Under the pieces are notes generated by a model, which had not been told where the DNA came from, searched no databases, and was given only the letters and a program-made list of their open reading frames with translations. 6,629 bases of DNA from Candidatus Coatesiibacteriota bacterium (GTDB taxonomy: Bacteria > B130-G9), in assembly GCA_016929465.1 (NCBI GenBank), contig JAFGIT010000232.1:1-6629 (forward strand). The letters run 5' to 3'. The position numbers and the translations under genes are program-made. Shown here one piece after another: positions 1-6,597 of this stretch. The stretch's first letter is position 1. Each line of letters opens with the position of its first letter.

Positions 1-1071
1 ACTTCAGGTACTGCGCCTCAGATACGCATCGACGGCCTTCTTCAGCCGATGGATTACCCAGTCTTAACGACAAAGGACACAAAGCGACTTGCGTATTCGG
101 TCCTTACCGACGCACAGAAGCACCGCTTCGAAGAGGACAAAGAGCTCGACCTTTCGTTCGGCGTCAAGGGGCTCTCCAGGTTCAGAGGCAACCTGTTCCT
201 TCAGAAGGGTGGCGTTGCGGCCGCTTTCCGAACGATTCCATGGGAAATACTCGACTTCGGCACTTTGGGCCTGCCAAAGGTAGTCGAGAAGTTCCCGAAC
301 ATCCCGAAGGGCTTGATACTGGTGACCGGGCCGACCGGTAGCGGCAAGAGCACGACGCTTGCATCGATCATCAACAAGATCAATGAGGAGAAGCACCTCC
401 ACATCATCACGGTCGAGGACCCAATCGAGTATCTTCACAAGCACAAGAACTGCATCGTGAACCAGCGCGAAATCGGCGCTGACACGATGAGCTTCCCAAA
501 TGCTCTCAAATACGTTCTACGACAAGACCCCGACGTCATTCTGATCGGTGAGATGAGGGACATCGAGACGATTTCAGCGGCTCTTGTTATCTCAGAAACA
601 GGGCACCTTACATTCGCCACGCTACACACCAACTCTGCGGCTCAGACGATCAACCGTGTTATCGACGTATTCCCGCCGCATCAGCAGCCACAGGTGCGAA
701 CGCAGCTTTCCTTCGTTCTGCAAGGGGTTATGGTTCAGGCTCTCCTACCGAAGATGAGTGGTAGAGGCCGTTGTCTCGCAACAGAGGTTATGATCCCGAC
801 ACCCGCGATCAGAAACCTCATCCGAGAAGACAAGATCCACCAGATCTACTCGGTTATGCAGACTGGTCAGGAATTGCATGGTATGCAGACCCTCAATCAG
901 TCTTTGTTCAGGCTGTATCAGAGCAGGACGATATCGCTTCAAACGGCGATGTTCTCCTCGCTGAAGCCGCAGGAGCTGCAGCAGATGATCGCGGCAGGAA
1001 CCGAGACCGCAGCCACAACCTCGAAGCCTATGCCAGGCAGTGGTGGAAGCGCCATGCCAGGAGGCCAATAA
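1..1071 (+). CDS. pilT: Type IV pilus retraction ATPase PilT, 5'-truncated by the window edge
   Basis: PilT is the cytoplasmic hexameric AAA-type secretion ATPase that depolymerises type IV pili and drives twitching. The first in-frame ATG is at base 49, but the open frame runs back to base 1, and the residues before that Met (PQIRIDGLLQPMDYP) match the conserved N-terminal PAS-like region of PilT. The gene therefore starts outside the window; 356 residues are visible. Numbering from base 1: Walker A GPTGSGKST at about 110-118, Asp box TVEDPIEYLH at about 137-146, Walker B region DPDVILIGEMRD at about 166-177, and His box TGHLTFATLHTNS at about 190-202. The AIRNLIRE motif (about 270-277), which is characteristic of PilT and needed for retraction, separates it from PilB and PilU. 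The C-terminus extends past the usual end into a Gly/Pro/Ser/Met-rich tail with two MPG repeats, then tandem stops TAA TAG. Convergent with the minus-strand operon and probably unrelated to it. Confidence 0.94.
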   Translation, partial: TSGTAPQIRIDGLLQPMDYPVLTTKDTKRLAYSVLTDAQKHRFEEDKELDLSFGVKGLSRFRGNLFLQKGGVAAAFRTIPWEILDFGTLGLPKVVEKFPNIPKGLILVTGPTGSGKSTTLASIINKINEEKHLHIITVEDPIEYLHKHKNCIVNQREIGADTMSFPNALKYVLRQDPDVILIGEMRDIETISAALVISETGHLTFATLHTNSAAQTINRVIDVFPPHQQPQVRTQLSFVLQGVMVQALLPKMSGRGRCLATEVMIPTPAIRNLIREDKIHQIYSVMQTGQELHGMQTLNQSLFRLYQSRTISLQTAMFSSLKPQELQQMIAAGTETAATTSKPMPGSGGSAMPGGQ

Positions 1072-1167
1072 TAGTCTAGCAAGGACTGGTCGATTAGGCT
1101 GGCCGCCGTTCGGTCCATGACTGCACAACGGATCAGCCAGGAAAATGCTCGGAGTGGGGTGGTTCAG
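1072..1167. other. Convergent intergenic gap with a weak stem-loop; no clear terminator
   Basis: This is the gap between the stops of two convergent genes. The one structure visible is a two-part stem: GGCTG (1097-1101) pairs with CAGCC (1134-1138), and CCGTT (1106-1110) pairs with AACGG (1127-1131), with an asymmetric internal loop and a 16-base apical loop. No T run follows on either strand, so it does not meet the usual criteria for an intrinsic terminator. It might act as a weak bidirectional barrier, or termination here may depend on Rho. Confidence 0.25.
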
Positions 1168-2271
1168 CTATTCCGCTGGGGCGTTGTAGATCGACTTGTC
1201 GGTGTAAAAGGTAGGCTGCAGCAGGTCCTCTACGGACAATTTCGATTGCGCTGCTGCGAGTCTGTCATATAGCCTGACCATGCTATATGAGTGCTCGATC
1301 TCTTCCACTATCGGGAAAGTCTCGATGTTGTAGCGGTCGGCGGACCCGTTCTCGTCGAAGTAGAGCGCAACTGCTTTGATTGCCTTGCTCTTTGTGCCGA
1401 CCGGGGAGATTATTGTCGTCCCATGGATCAGGTCCTCATGTTGCTCCCTATCGGAGAGCAGTATTAGATCGATACTCGGGATACTCTCCGCAAGTTTGAG
1501 TGCCTCATCGAGGCTCATCTGCGCAAGCAAGATGACCACATTTGCGATAGTTGCATGAGACGCGAGTATCGGCTCCAGGGCTTCGACGGGTTCCTGCATC
1601 TCGATTGTCCTATTGCCGTCCGCATCCCTCGTCCACTCCGCAAGCAGTTCCTCCTCATCTGTCGAGATGACGCTGGTAACGAAAACCGTCGCCTCCGTTG
1701 ATCCCTCTATCAGAAAAGCATCGAAGACTGGGTCCCGCGTCTCGACGTCCAGCATGTTCGCGCAGAGGAACGGGAAGCGAGCATTCTTCTCAAGAGCCTT
1801 TAAGTGTTCGAGACCGAATACGAAGTCCTTTGGCCCAAGCCCCACTGCATCGTATGTCATCATATTAAAGGCTGCGATCATGTACCAGGATTCGAGTTTA
1901 TCTTGCGCGCAGTTGCAATTGAACAGGTTGCCCGAATCGAGGACGAGTGAATTCTCCCAAGCAGATAGGCACTGCAGGATATAGGTCCTTCTGCGCTCAA
2001 AGCCGCCGAGCTGAGGATCGGAGCAGCTGGAGCGCCTCATCGTTCCGTAGGTGTTTCCCGTGAAGAAAGCGACAACGCTCGGGGTTGCGGCAACTTCGAA
2101 GTCGACCTTCACGCTTACCGGGGGCCCCTCCGCAAGGCAGCTCGATACCGATATGAGAAGCAGAAGGGCTGTAAGGAGCGGCATCGCGCGAGACGCGACA
2201 GTCCTTACGTGCAGCAATGAGTCTGCCCTTGGGCTTACGGCGTCGCGTGCAACTCCGACGCCCATCGTCAT
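1168..2271 (-). CDS. Exported degenerate UshA/5'-nucleotidase-like (pseudo-metallophosphatase) protein, possible lipoprotein
   Basis: Last gene of the operon, 367 aa from the ATG that overlaps the upstream stop as ATGA. A longer frame opens at 2349 but would overlap the carbamoyltransferase by about 80 bases without a ribosome site. A TTG at 2217, preceded by AAGGG, gives a more compact signal peptide and is a serious alternative. A hydrophobic segment (about 31-43) ends in VSSC (Cys45), a lipobox-like site. The rest follows the UshA-like phosphatase fold: TGNTY (71-75), LGG-x-x-RR (88-94), LVLDSGNLF (109-117), YDAVGLGPKDFVFG (140-153), ANM (171-173) and SIDLILL (266-272). The metal-ligand motifs of active enzymes (D-x-H, GD, GNHE, GHTH) read NTY, GN, GPKD and SDRE, so catalysis is unlikely. 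NCNC (118-121) is unusual. It resembles the N-terminal module of the first operon gene but lacks the thioredoxin part. Exact role unknown; a periplasmic or membrane-anchored binding role is inferred. Confidence 0.72.
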   Translation of the reverse strand: MTMGVGVARDAVSPRADSLLHVRTVASRAMPLLTALLLLISVSSCLAEGPPVSVKVDFEVAATPSVVAFFTGNTYGTMRRSSCSDPQLGGFERRRTYILQCLSAWENSLVLDSGNLFNCNCAQDKLESWYMIAAFNMMTYDAVGLGPKDFVFGLEHLKALEKNARFPFLCANMLDVETRDPVFDAFLIEGSTEATVFVTSVISTDEEELLAEWTRDADGNRTIEMQEPVEALEPILASHATIANVVILLAQMSLDEALKLAESIPSIDLILLSDREQHEDLIHGTTIISPVGTKSKAIKAVALYFDENGSADRYNIETFPIVEEIEHSYSMVRLYDRLAAAQSKLSVEDLLQPTFYTDKSIYNAPAE

Positions 2272-3989
2272 TCGCCCCGACCGCGCGAGGGTTTTGTCAG
2301 GAGGAAGTCGGAGATGATGAGGTCGTCGAGTCCGGTTGTATAGAAGCATCGAAGCGCGTCTTTCGGCGTGCAGACTATCGGCTCTTCCTTGATGTTGAAG
2401 GAGGTGTTCATGACAACTGGGACTCCCGTCAGCTTCTCGAATTCAGAGATCAGCCGGTAGTAGAGCGGATCCATGTCCTTCTCAACGCTATGAACGCGAC
2501 CGGTGCCATCGACGTGTGTAACAGACGGGATAATATCGCGCTTCTCTGGCAAGACGTTATAGACTAGCAGCATGAAGGGTGATGGATACGAGAAATCGAA
2601 GTATTCGGAGACTTTCTCGGCCAATACGGAAGGTGCGAAAGGCCTGAAAGACTCGCGGTGCTTCACGAGCTCATTCACGATGTCCTTCATGTCGGGATCA
2701 CGAGGATCGGCGAGGATGCTCCGCTTGCCCAGGGCTCTCGGACCGAACTCCATTCGCCCCTGGAACCAGCCGACGATACGGCCCTTGGCGAGTCGAGCTG
2801 CCGCTTCCTTCGCGGGGTCCTTTACTTCCTTATAGGGAACCTTCGCGAGCTTGAGGAAAGCCTCGACCTCGGACTTGCTGTATTCCGGCCCCCAGAAAGC
2901 ATGGTCCATCACGAAGTCTCGCTTTGCGCCGAGTAGTCCGTTGTGGATATAGAAAGCCGCACCGACTGCGGCGCCCGCATCGTAGGCTGCCGGCTGGATG
3001 TAGGCCTCTTTGTAATTCGATTGCATCATGAGCTTGCCATTCGCCACACAATTCAGCGCAACTCCGCCATTCATGCAGATGTTCTTGCTGCCAGTCACCT
3101 TCTGCAAGTAGTTCGCCATGTGGATTATGGCATCCTCGAGCCTTCTCTGGCCGCCGAGGGCAACCTCCGCGTGGCGCTCGGTGACCTCCTGGTCGTGCTT
3201 CCTGTCGTCTCCAAAGGTCAGCAGGAACTTGTCGGAATAGTATGGGATCTCACCATACTGGTAATTGAAGAACGACATGTCCATCTCGTACTCGCCTTCG
3301 GGAAGCAGCCTGACGACCCGCTTGAATTCCTTGTAATACTCGTCGGTCTTCCCGTATGACGAAAGGCCCATAACCTTATACTCGTCGGAATTGCGCTTGA
3401 AGCCGAGGTAGGTTGTCAAAGTCGTGTAGAATGCGCCCAGTGAATAGGGGAAGAAAGTCTCCTTGAGCCTCTTGATCTCATTGCCGCGCCCAGAGGCGAG
3501 AAAGGTGGTGGTCCACTCCCCGATGCCATCGGCGCTGAGTATCGCCGCGTCATCAAAGGGGGAGATCGTGTAGCATCCATAGGCGTGGGCGAGGTGGTGT
3601 TCGACGAACTGGAATTTGAATCTCGCCTGCTGCGGATCGTAGCCCGGCACCCTCTTGAGGTAGGACTTGGCAACCATCATCGATGGTATGCCGCCCGAGT
3701 AATCGGCCTGGTCCTTACAGAACGCGAGCGTCCGAGGGAAGTACTTAACGAGGTGGAATATCTTCCTGTGCAGATTGAGCCACGGATTGATGCAAAAAGC
3801 GACCCAAGCAACGTCGTTGATTGTGGCTCCGACTTCCTTCAGACAGTAGTTGATCGCCCCATAGGGGAAACCACCGTCGTGCTTTTTGCGTGAGAATCTC
3901 TCCTCCTCTGCGGCGGCCTTCAGTTTGCCATCCACCAGCACGCACGCGGCGGAGTCATGTTGAAATGCTGTTATTCCTAATATGATCAT
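2268..3989 (-). CDS. O-carbamoyltransferase, NodU/CmcH/TobZ family
   Basis: Enzymes of this family make carbamoyl-adenylate from carbamoyl phosphate and ATP, then transfer the carbamoyl group to a hydroxyl of a sugar, antibiotic or other acceptor. The protein is cytoplasmic, with no signal peptide. At 573 aa it is full length. The N-terminal Kae1/HSP70-actin-like domain shows the family start ILGITAFQHDSAA (3-15), the metal-binding EHHLAHA (130-136), SADGIGEW (152-159) and GGVALNC (308-314). The C-terminal YrdC-like domain shows GWFQGRMEFGPRALGKRS (407-424), KHRESFRPFAPS (443-454) and MNTSFN (527-532). All look intact, so activity is expected; the acceptor cannot be read from sequence. The start ATG overlaps the TGA of the upstream gene as ATGA, with GAGGAAG upstream as ribosome site, and the stop overlaps the next gene the same way. 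The sxtJ and DUF5989 genes often found beside such enzymes are absent here. Confidence is high for the family and low for the substrate. Confidence 0.95.
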   Translation of the reverse strand: MIILGITAFQHDSAACVLVDGKLKAAAEEERFSRKKHDGGFPYGAINYCLKEVGATINDVAWVAFCINPWLNLHRKIFHLVKYFPRTLAFCKDQADYSGGIPSMMVAKSYLKRVPGYDPQQARFKFQFVEHHLAHAYGCYTISPFDDAAILSADGIGEWTTTFLASGRGNEIKRLKETFFPYSLGAFYTTLTTYLGFKRNSDEYKVMGLSSYGKTDEYYKEFKRVVRLLPEGEYEMDMSFFNYQYGEIPYYSDKFLLTFGDDRKHDQEVTERHAEVALGGQRRLEDAIIHMANYLQKVTGSKNICMNGGVALNCVANGKLMMQSNYKEAYIQPAAYDAGAAVGAAFYIHNGLLGAKRDFVMDHAFWGPEYSKSEVEAFLKLAKVPYKEVKDPAKEAAARLAKGRIVGWFQGRMEFGPRALGKRSILADPRDPDMKDIVNELVKHRESFRPFAPSVLAEKVSEYFDFSYPSPFMLLVYNVLPEKRDIIPSVTHVDGTGRVHSVEKDMDPLYYRLISEFEKLTGVPVVMNTSFNIKEEPIVCTPKDALRCFYTTGLDDLIISDFLLTKPSRGRGE

Positions 3990-6433
3990 TCCTTGGTCTT
4001 CCTCTCATTGGAGCGCTCTGCCATCTGCTTTAGAACATCCTCGAGCATCTTGTTGTTCGCAATGGGAACCACCTCACGGTTGTCTATCAATAGCACCAGA
4101 GCGCCTCCTACTCGCAGCTCTTCACAGAGCTTCGCATCCGACATCAGCTTCGACTGCACCGTCTCGGATACCGATAATTCCTTGACCTTCGCGGGCTCGA
4201 ATCCCGCCTTCTCAATCGGCTCCTCCCAATACGAGTTGTCAGGCTCCTTGCCTCGGATGAGAATATACTCATCGAACTTCGCCCCATCCAGCATCAGCAT
4301 CGCTGCCTGGCGCCTTGCTTCCTGAAGCTCGGGGCGACCAGAACGTGCCAGGAGTTCGCCTTTGTCATCTCGATAGAGAATATATCGAACCTCGAAGGGA
4401 TAGGATAGCTCACCTTTTTTGCGCATCTCGATCATAGAGCCAAGGCCCTGGAGACCAGCCTCCATAGTCGCCGATATGAACACATCGAGTTTATTCCTAA
4501 TCGCCGGCCTGTTCGCGACAATCGTCGCCCCTGACAGTTCAGATCGAAAGACCAGGCGGTCCCCGACTTTCTTGAACGCCGACTTTAGATGTGAGAAATT
4601 CTTGGCCCGTTGTGCCTCCATGCCGAATATGTACCCCGGCAGGTAATCGATCTCGTATTGCTTGATGAGGCTCTTGCCCTCTTCGGATGACGCCTCGATC
4701 CGCCTGATATCGAGTCCCGGCATGAGGACCTTCGTTGAGTCTATTACCCGCTCCTGGTTGGTCGCCACTGAGTTCTCGTCATAGATCAACCAGACCGGGA
4801 CCTTCACTGCCTCGTCATACAGGCACTTCGCATCCTTGGTCCCGGGATTCTCACAACGGGCGATCATGCCCTCTTTCGAGGGGCAATCGTAATCGTGCAG
4901 ACACTCGGGCAGGTCCTTGCACGCCGGAACGCCCTCTGAGTGAGGCCCCAGTATCGTGCAGACCTTGCGCATCAGAAGCGTCTTGTCGATGCGTTCATTG
5001 AATCTCTGGTTATTGATATAGAGCGTTGGTGACGCATTGACGCGGAGCCTCTCCGCTCTCGCTGCCATGCTCTTCAGCATTTTGTCCGTGTAGTCGCTCC
5101 CCAGACATTCTGAAAGTGCCGCGGTATCAATCCCGACGCTCGCCGCGCATTCCTCCCAGCTCGTTCCGGAAACAGATGAATCACGACATGCCACGTAGGA
5201 GAGGAACTTGTCCTGCTGTGTCCTCATTATGCAGAGTCGGCGCCTGTCCTCCTCGATCTCGTCTTCGCCGTAAAGAGCATCTAGGCCGCCCTCTTCGTTG
5301 AACCGGACTAGATAGAAGACATGAGGATCGACTACATCTCCGAGAGCCTTCTCAACCTGGAATAAGGTCCTGAACGCTGGCTTCGAATGCGGGCAGAAGC
5401 TCATCATATAGAGGTCGAGTCTTACCTTGGGCTTTACCGCTCCCGAGGTGCGTAGGGCCTTGAATTCATTGGCCAGTTTTGCAGCATCGGGATCATCCTC
5501 GATCTCTCTGCTGAGAGGTATATCCTCGACCGAGAGGCGCTGGCTCAATTCCTCTACCTCGGGCTTGAGCCGAGCCAAGAGCAGGTCCTGGCCCTGGTAG
5601 TCGAAGTTGACGATGTGGGTCTTCTCCACCTCGAACGAGCGCCTCATCGAGGTCCGCCGTCCGGAATTGAAGACCAGGTCTATCCCGGGGACTTCCTTCG
5701 CAAGTTTCTCGGAGTCCTCCTCGCTCTGGTGCGACAGGACCACGGCTACGTCGAATTTGCCTTGCTGCTCCTTCAGCAGCTTCAGGACCGACTTTATCGG
5801 ATCGAACACAACCAAGCCTGCAAATGCCTCCCAGTTGTCGCTCAGAGCGACCTCTGGTGTGGTGACCCCAATAATTAGGACTCGTTTCTCTCCCGCCGTC
5901 TTTATGATTAAGGGCTTGACGAATGGCTCGCCGGACTCCTTCTGGATGTTGCAGGACACGAAGGTCAGGCCGAGCTCTTTCTCCGCCCACTTAATCGCCT
6001 CTTGTCCGAATCCGAATTCGTCGTCGCCGATACAGACGGCGTCGTATCCCATCTGTGCCATAGCCTTGAGGGCCACGAAGGTGCGCTGCTTGTCGAGCTC
6101 GTCGCCCTGCGTGTATTCGTCATAGATGCCCTTTGCGAAGCACCCTCCGCCATCGAGGAGGAGCAGGTCGCGGAACTCGTCGCGAAGGGCCTTGATCTCC
6201 GTCGCGCGTCTTGCTACTCCGCCCAGCGGCTCAATCGGGCAGTTGCACGGCTCGATCATCGCGTGCGTCTCTCCCGTGTAGGCGATGGCTATCTCGGGGG
6301 AGGTAGTTGATGAACTCGCTTGTGGGGCTTCCGCCTGGGCATCCGCCTGCGCGAATCCTATCGACGCCGAAAGCACCAGGCAAAGCGCCAGAATGACAGT
6401 GAGTAAATATCTTACGTGAATAAGTTCTCTCAA
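3986..6433 (-). CDS. Secreted multidomain protein: degenerate UshA-like module plus three thioredoxin-fold (GILT/DsbA-like) modules
   Basis: First gene of the operon, 815 aa from a TTG preceded by GGGAGA. Residues 1-30 form a Sec signal peptide ending FAQA, with predicted cleavage after Ala30. Module 1 (about 47-326) is UshA/5'-nucleotidase-like: TGETH (53-57), EPCNCP (61-66), LGGVARR (70-76), LLLDGGGCF (91-99), IGDDEFGFG (135-143), LSHQ (233-236), NSGRRT (256-261). The enzyme motifs D-x-H, GD, GNHE and GHTH are altered, so it is probably not a phosphatase. Module 2 (about 335-500) is GILT/DsbA-like: YMMSFCPHS (342-350) with a single active-site Cys347, a helical insert with spaced Cys residues (401, 416, 429, 443), and a cis-Pro loop NASPT (466-470). 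A Cys-rich linker (505, 511, 517, 527, 537) leads to module 3 (about 543-640), a thioredoxin fold with cis-Pro-like YLPGY (597-601). Module 4 (about 649-805) is DsbA-like but has SATMEAG (654-660) where the active-site Cys should be. Likely a periplasmic redox or binding protein; partner unknown. Confidence 0.8.
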   Translation of the reverse strand: MRELIHVRYLLTVILALCLVLSASIGFAQADAQAEAPQASSSTTSPEIAIAYTGETHAMIEPCNCPIEPLGGVARRATEIKALRDEFRDLLLLDGGGCFAKGIYDEYTQGDELDKQRTFVALKAMAQMGYDAVCIGDDEFGFGQEAIKWAEKELGLTFVSCNIQKESGEPFVKPLIIKTAGEKRVLIIGVTTPEVALSDNWEAFAGLVVFDPIKSVLKLLKEQQGKFDVAVVLSHQSEEDSEKLAKEVPGIDLVFNSGRRTSMRRSFEVEKTHIVNFDYQGQDLLLARLKPEVEELSQRLSVEDIPLSREIEDDPDAAKLANEFKALRTSGAVKPKVRLDLYMMSFCPHSKPAFRTLFQVEKALGDVVDPHVFYLVRFNEEGGLDALYGEDEIEEDRRRLCIMRTQQDKFLSYVACRDSSVSGTSWEECAASVGIDTAALSECLGSDYTDKMLKSMAARAERLRVNASPTLYINNQRFNERIDKTLLMRKVCTILGPHSEGVPACKDLPECLHDYDCPSKEGMIARCENPGTKDAKCLYDEAVKVPVWLIYDENSVATNQERVIDSTKVLMPGLDIRRIEASSEEGKSLIKQYEIDYLPGYIFGMEAQRAKNFSHLKSAFKKVGDRLVFRSELSGATIVANRPAIRNKLDVFISATMEAGLQGLGSMIEMRKKGELSYPFEVRYILYRDDKGELLARSGRPELQEARRQAAMLMLDGAKFDEYILIRGKEPDNSYWEEPIEKAGFEPAKVKELSVSETVQSKLMSDAKLCEELRVGGALVLLIDNREVVPIANNKMLEDVLKQMAERSNERKTKE

Positions 6434-6440
6434 TAATTTA

Positions 6441-6446
6441 TCTCCC
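6441..6446 (-). promoter_or_regulatory. Shine-Dalgarno GGGAGA that fixes a TTG start
   Basis: On the minus strand GGGAGA lies 7 bases before the TTG at 6433-6431. It favours this TTG over the upstream in-frame TTG at 6505, which overlaps the -10 box of the predicted promoter. Starting at 6433 gives a textbook signal peptide beginning M-R-E-L; starting at 6505 would put an unrelated 24-residue leader before it. Confidence 0.75.
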
Positions 6447-6478
6447 GCTGATTCGCCGGCATGTGCCCTTTTTGCCGC

Positions 6479-6493
6479 TGTGAAAATTCCACA
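6479..6493. promoter_or_regulatory. Near-perfect 15-bp palindrome just downstream of the predicted transcription start
   Basis: The minus strand reads TGTGGAATTTTCACA; six of seven base pairs match around a central T. It covers roughly +4 to +18 from the predicted start, a common repressor position. The TGTG/CACA ends recall CRP-family half sites, but the spacing is one base shorter than the canonical 16-bp CRP site, so no regulator is assigned. Confidence 0.4.
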
Positions 6494-6503
6494 TTGGAAA
6501 GCC

Positions 6504-6533
6504 AATATAGGCGAATTAATCGCCGACTGTCAA
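6504..6533 (-). promoter_or_regulatory. Sigma-70-type promoter of the three-gene operon
   Basis: Minus strand: -35 TTGACA (6533-6528, perfect consensus), 18-base spacer, -10 TATATT (6509-6504, five of six). Transcription would start near 6497, leaving a leader of about 63 bases before the TTG start. It is the only good promoter I see before the operon and points into it. Confidence 0.72.
6510..6524. promoter_or_regulatory. Palindrome in the promoter spacer, candidate operator
   Basis: On the plus strand ggcga-attaa-tcgcc: perfect 5-base arms around an AT-rich 5-base centre, placed wholly between the -35 and -10 boxes. A protein bound here would compete with RNA polymerase. The regulator is unknown, and chance is not excluded for arms this short. 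Confidence 0.4.
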
Positions 6534-6546
6534 CAACGCCCGACAT

Positions 6547-6560
6547 GGAACAGCAGTTCC
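6547..6560. promoter_or_regulatory. Inverted repeat GGAAC-N4-GTTCC upstream of the -35 box
   Basis: Perfect 5-base arms with spacer AGCA, ending 14 bases before the -35 box. The core GAAC-N4-GTTC coincides with the core of the Gram-positive-type LexA box, but the outer and inner bases do not fit that consensus. It could be an activator or repressor site, or chance. Confidence 0.25.
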
Positions 6561-6577
6561 GCAAGAGGATGTGAAAT

Positions 6578-6597
6578 GGTTGATTTGTAGGTCAACC
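6578..6597. repeat. Inverted repeat GGTTGA-N8-TCAACC
   Basis: Perfect 6-base arms with an 8-base spacer, about 45 bases upstream of the -35 box. It could be a regulator site for this operon or belong to an unseen gene to the right. No open frame of useful length covers bases 6534-6629, and I see no other signal there. Confidence 0.25.

Noticed and set aside
745-1128. 127-aa open frame on the minus strand
   Set aside because: Antisense shadow of pilT; the plus-strand frame has clear PilT motifs here.
1097-1138. Intrinsic terminator between the convergent genes
   Set aside because: The stem is interrupted, has a large loop and lacks a T run on both strands; kept only as a weak stem-loop.
1613-1984. 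123-aa Ser-rich open frame on the plus strand
   Set aside because: Antisense to the third operon gene; composition typical of a shadow frame.
1916-1996. NCNC and other Cys pairs as possible c-type haem sites
   Set aside because: No CxxCH motif occurs in either exported protein, so covalent haem binding is not supported.
2943-3359. 138-aa open frame on the plus strand
   Set aside because: Antisense to the conserved core of the carbamoyltransferase, whose reading frame carries all the family motifs.
5493-5990. 165-aa open frame on the minus strand in another frame
   Set aside because: It lies wholly inside the 815-aa gene, is rich in Arg and Gly as expected for a GC-rich shadow frame, and has no recognisable domain.
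5607-6125. 172-aa open frame on the plus strand
   Set aside because: Antisense shadow of the large exported protein; Ser/Arg/Thr-rich with no family motifs and no upstream ribosome site evident.
6547-6560. LexA/SOS box
   Set aside because: Only the GAAC-N4-GTTC core matches; flanking and inner positions do not fit the Gram-positive LexA consensus, and the operon has no DNA-repair content.
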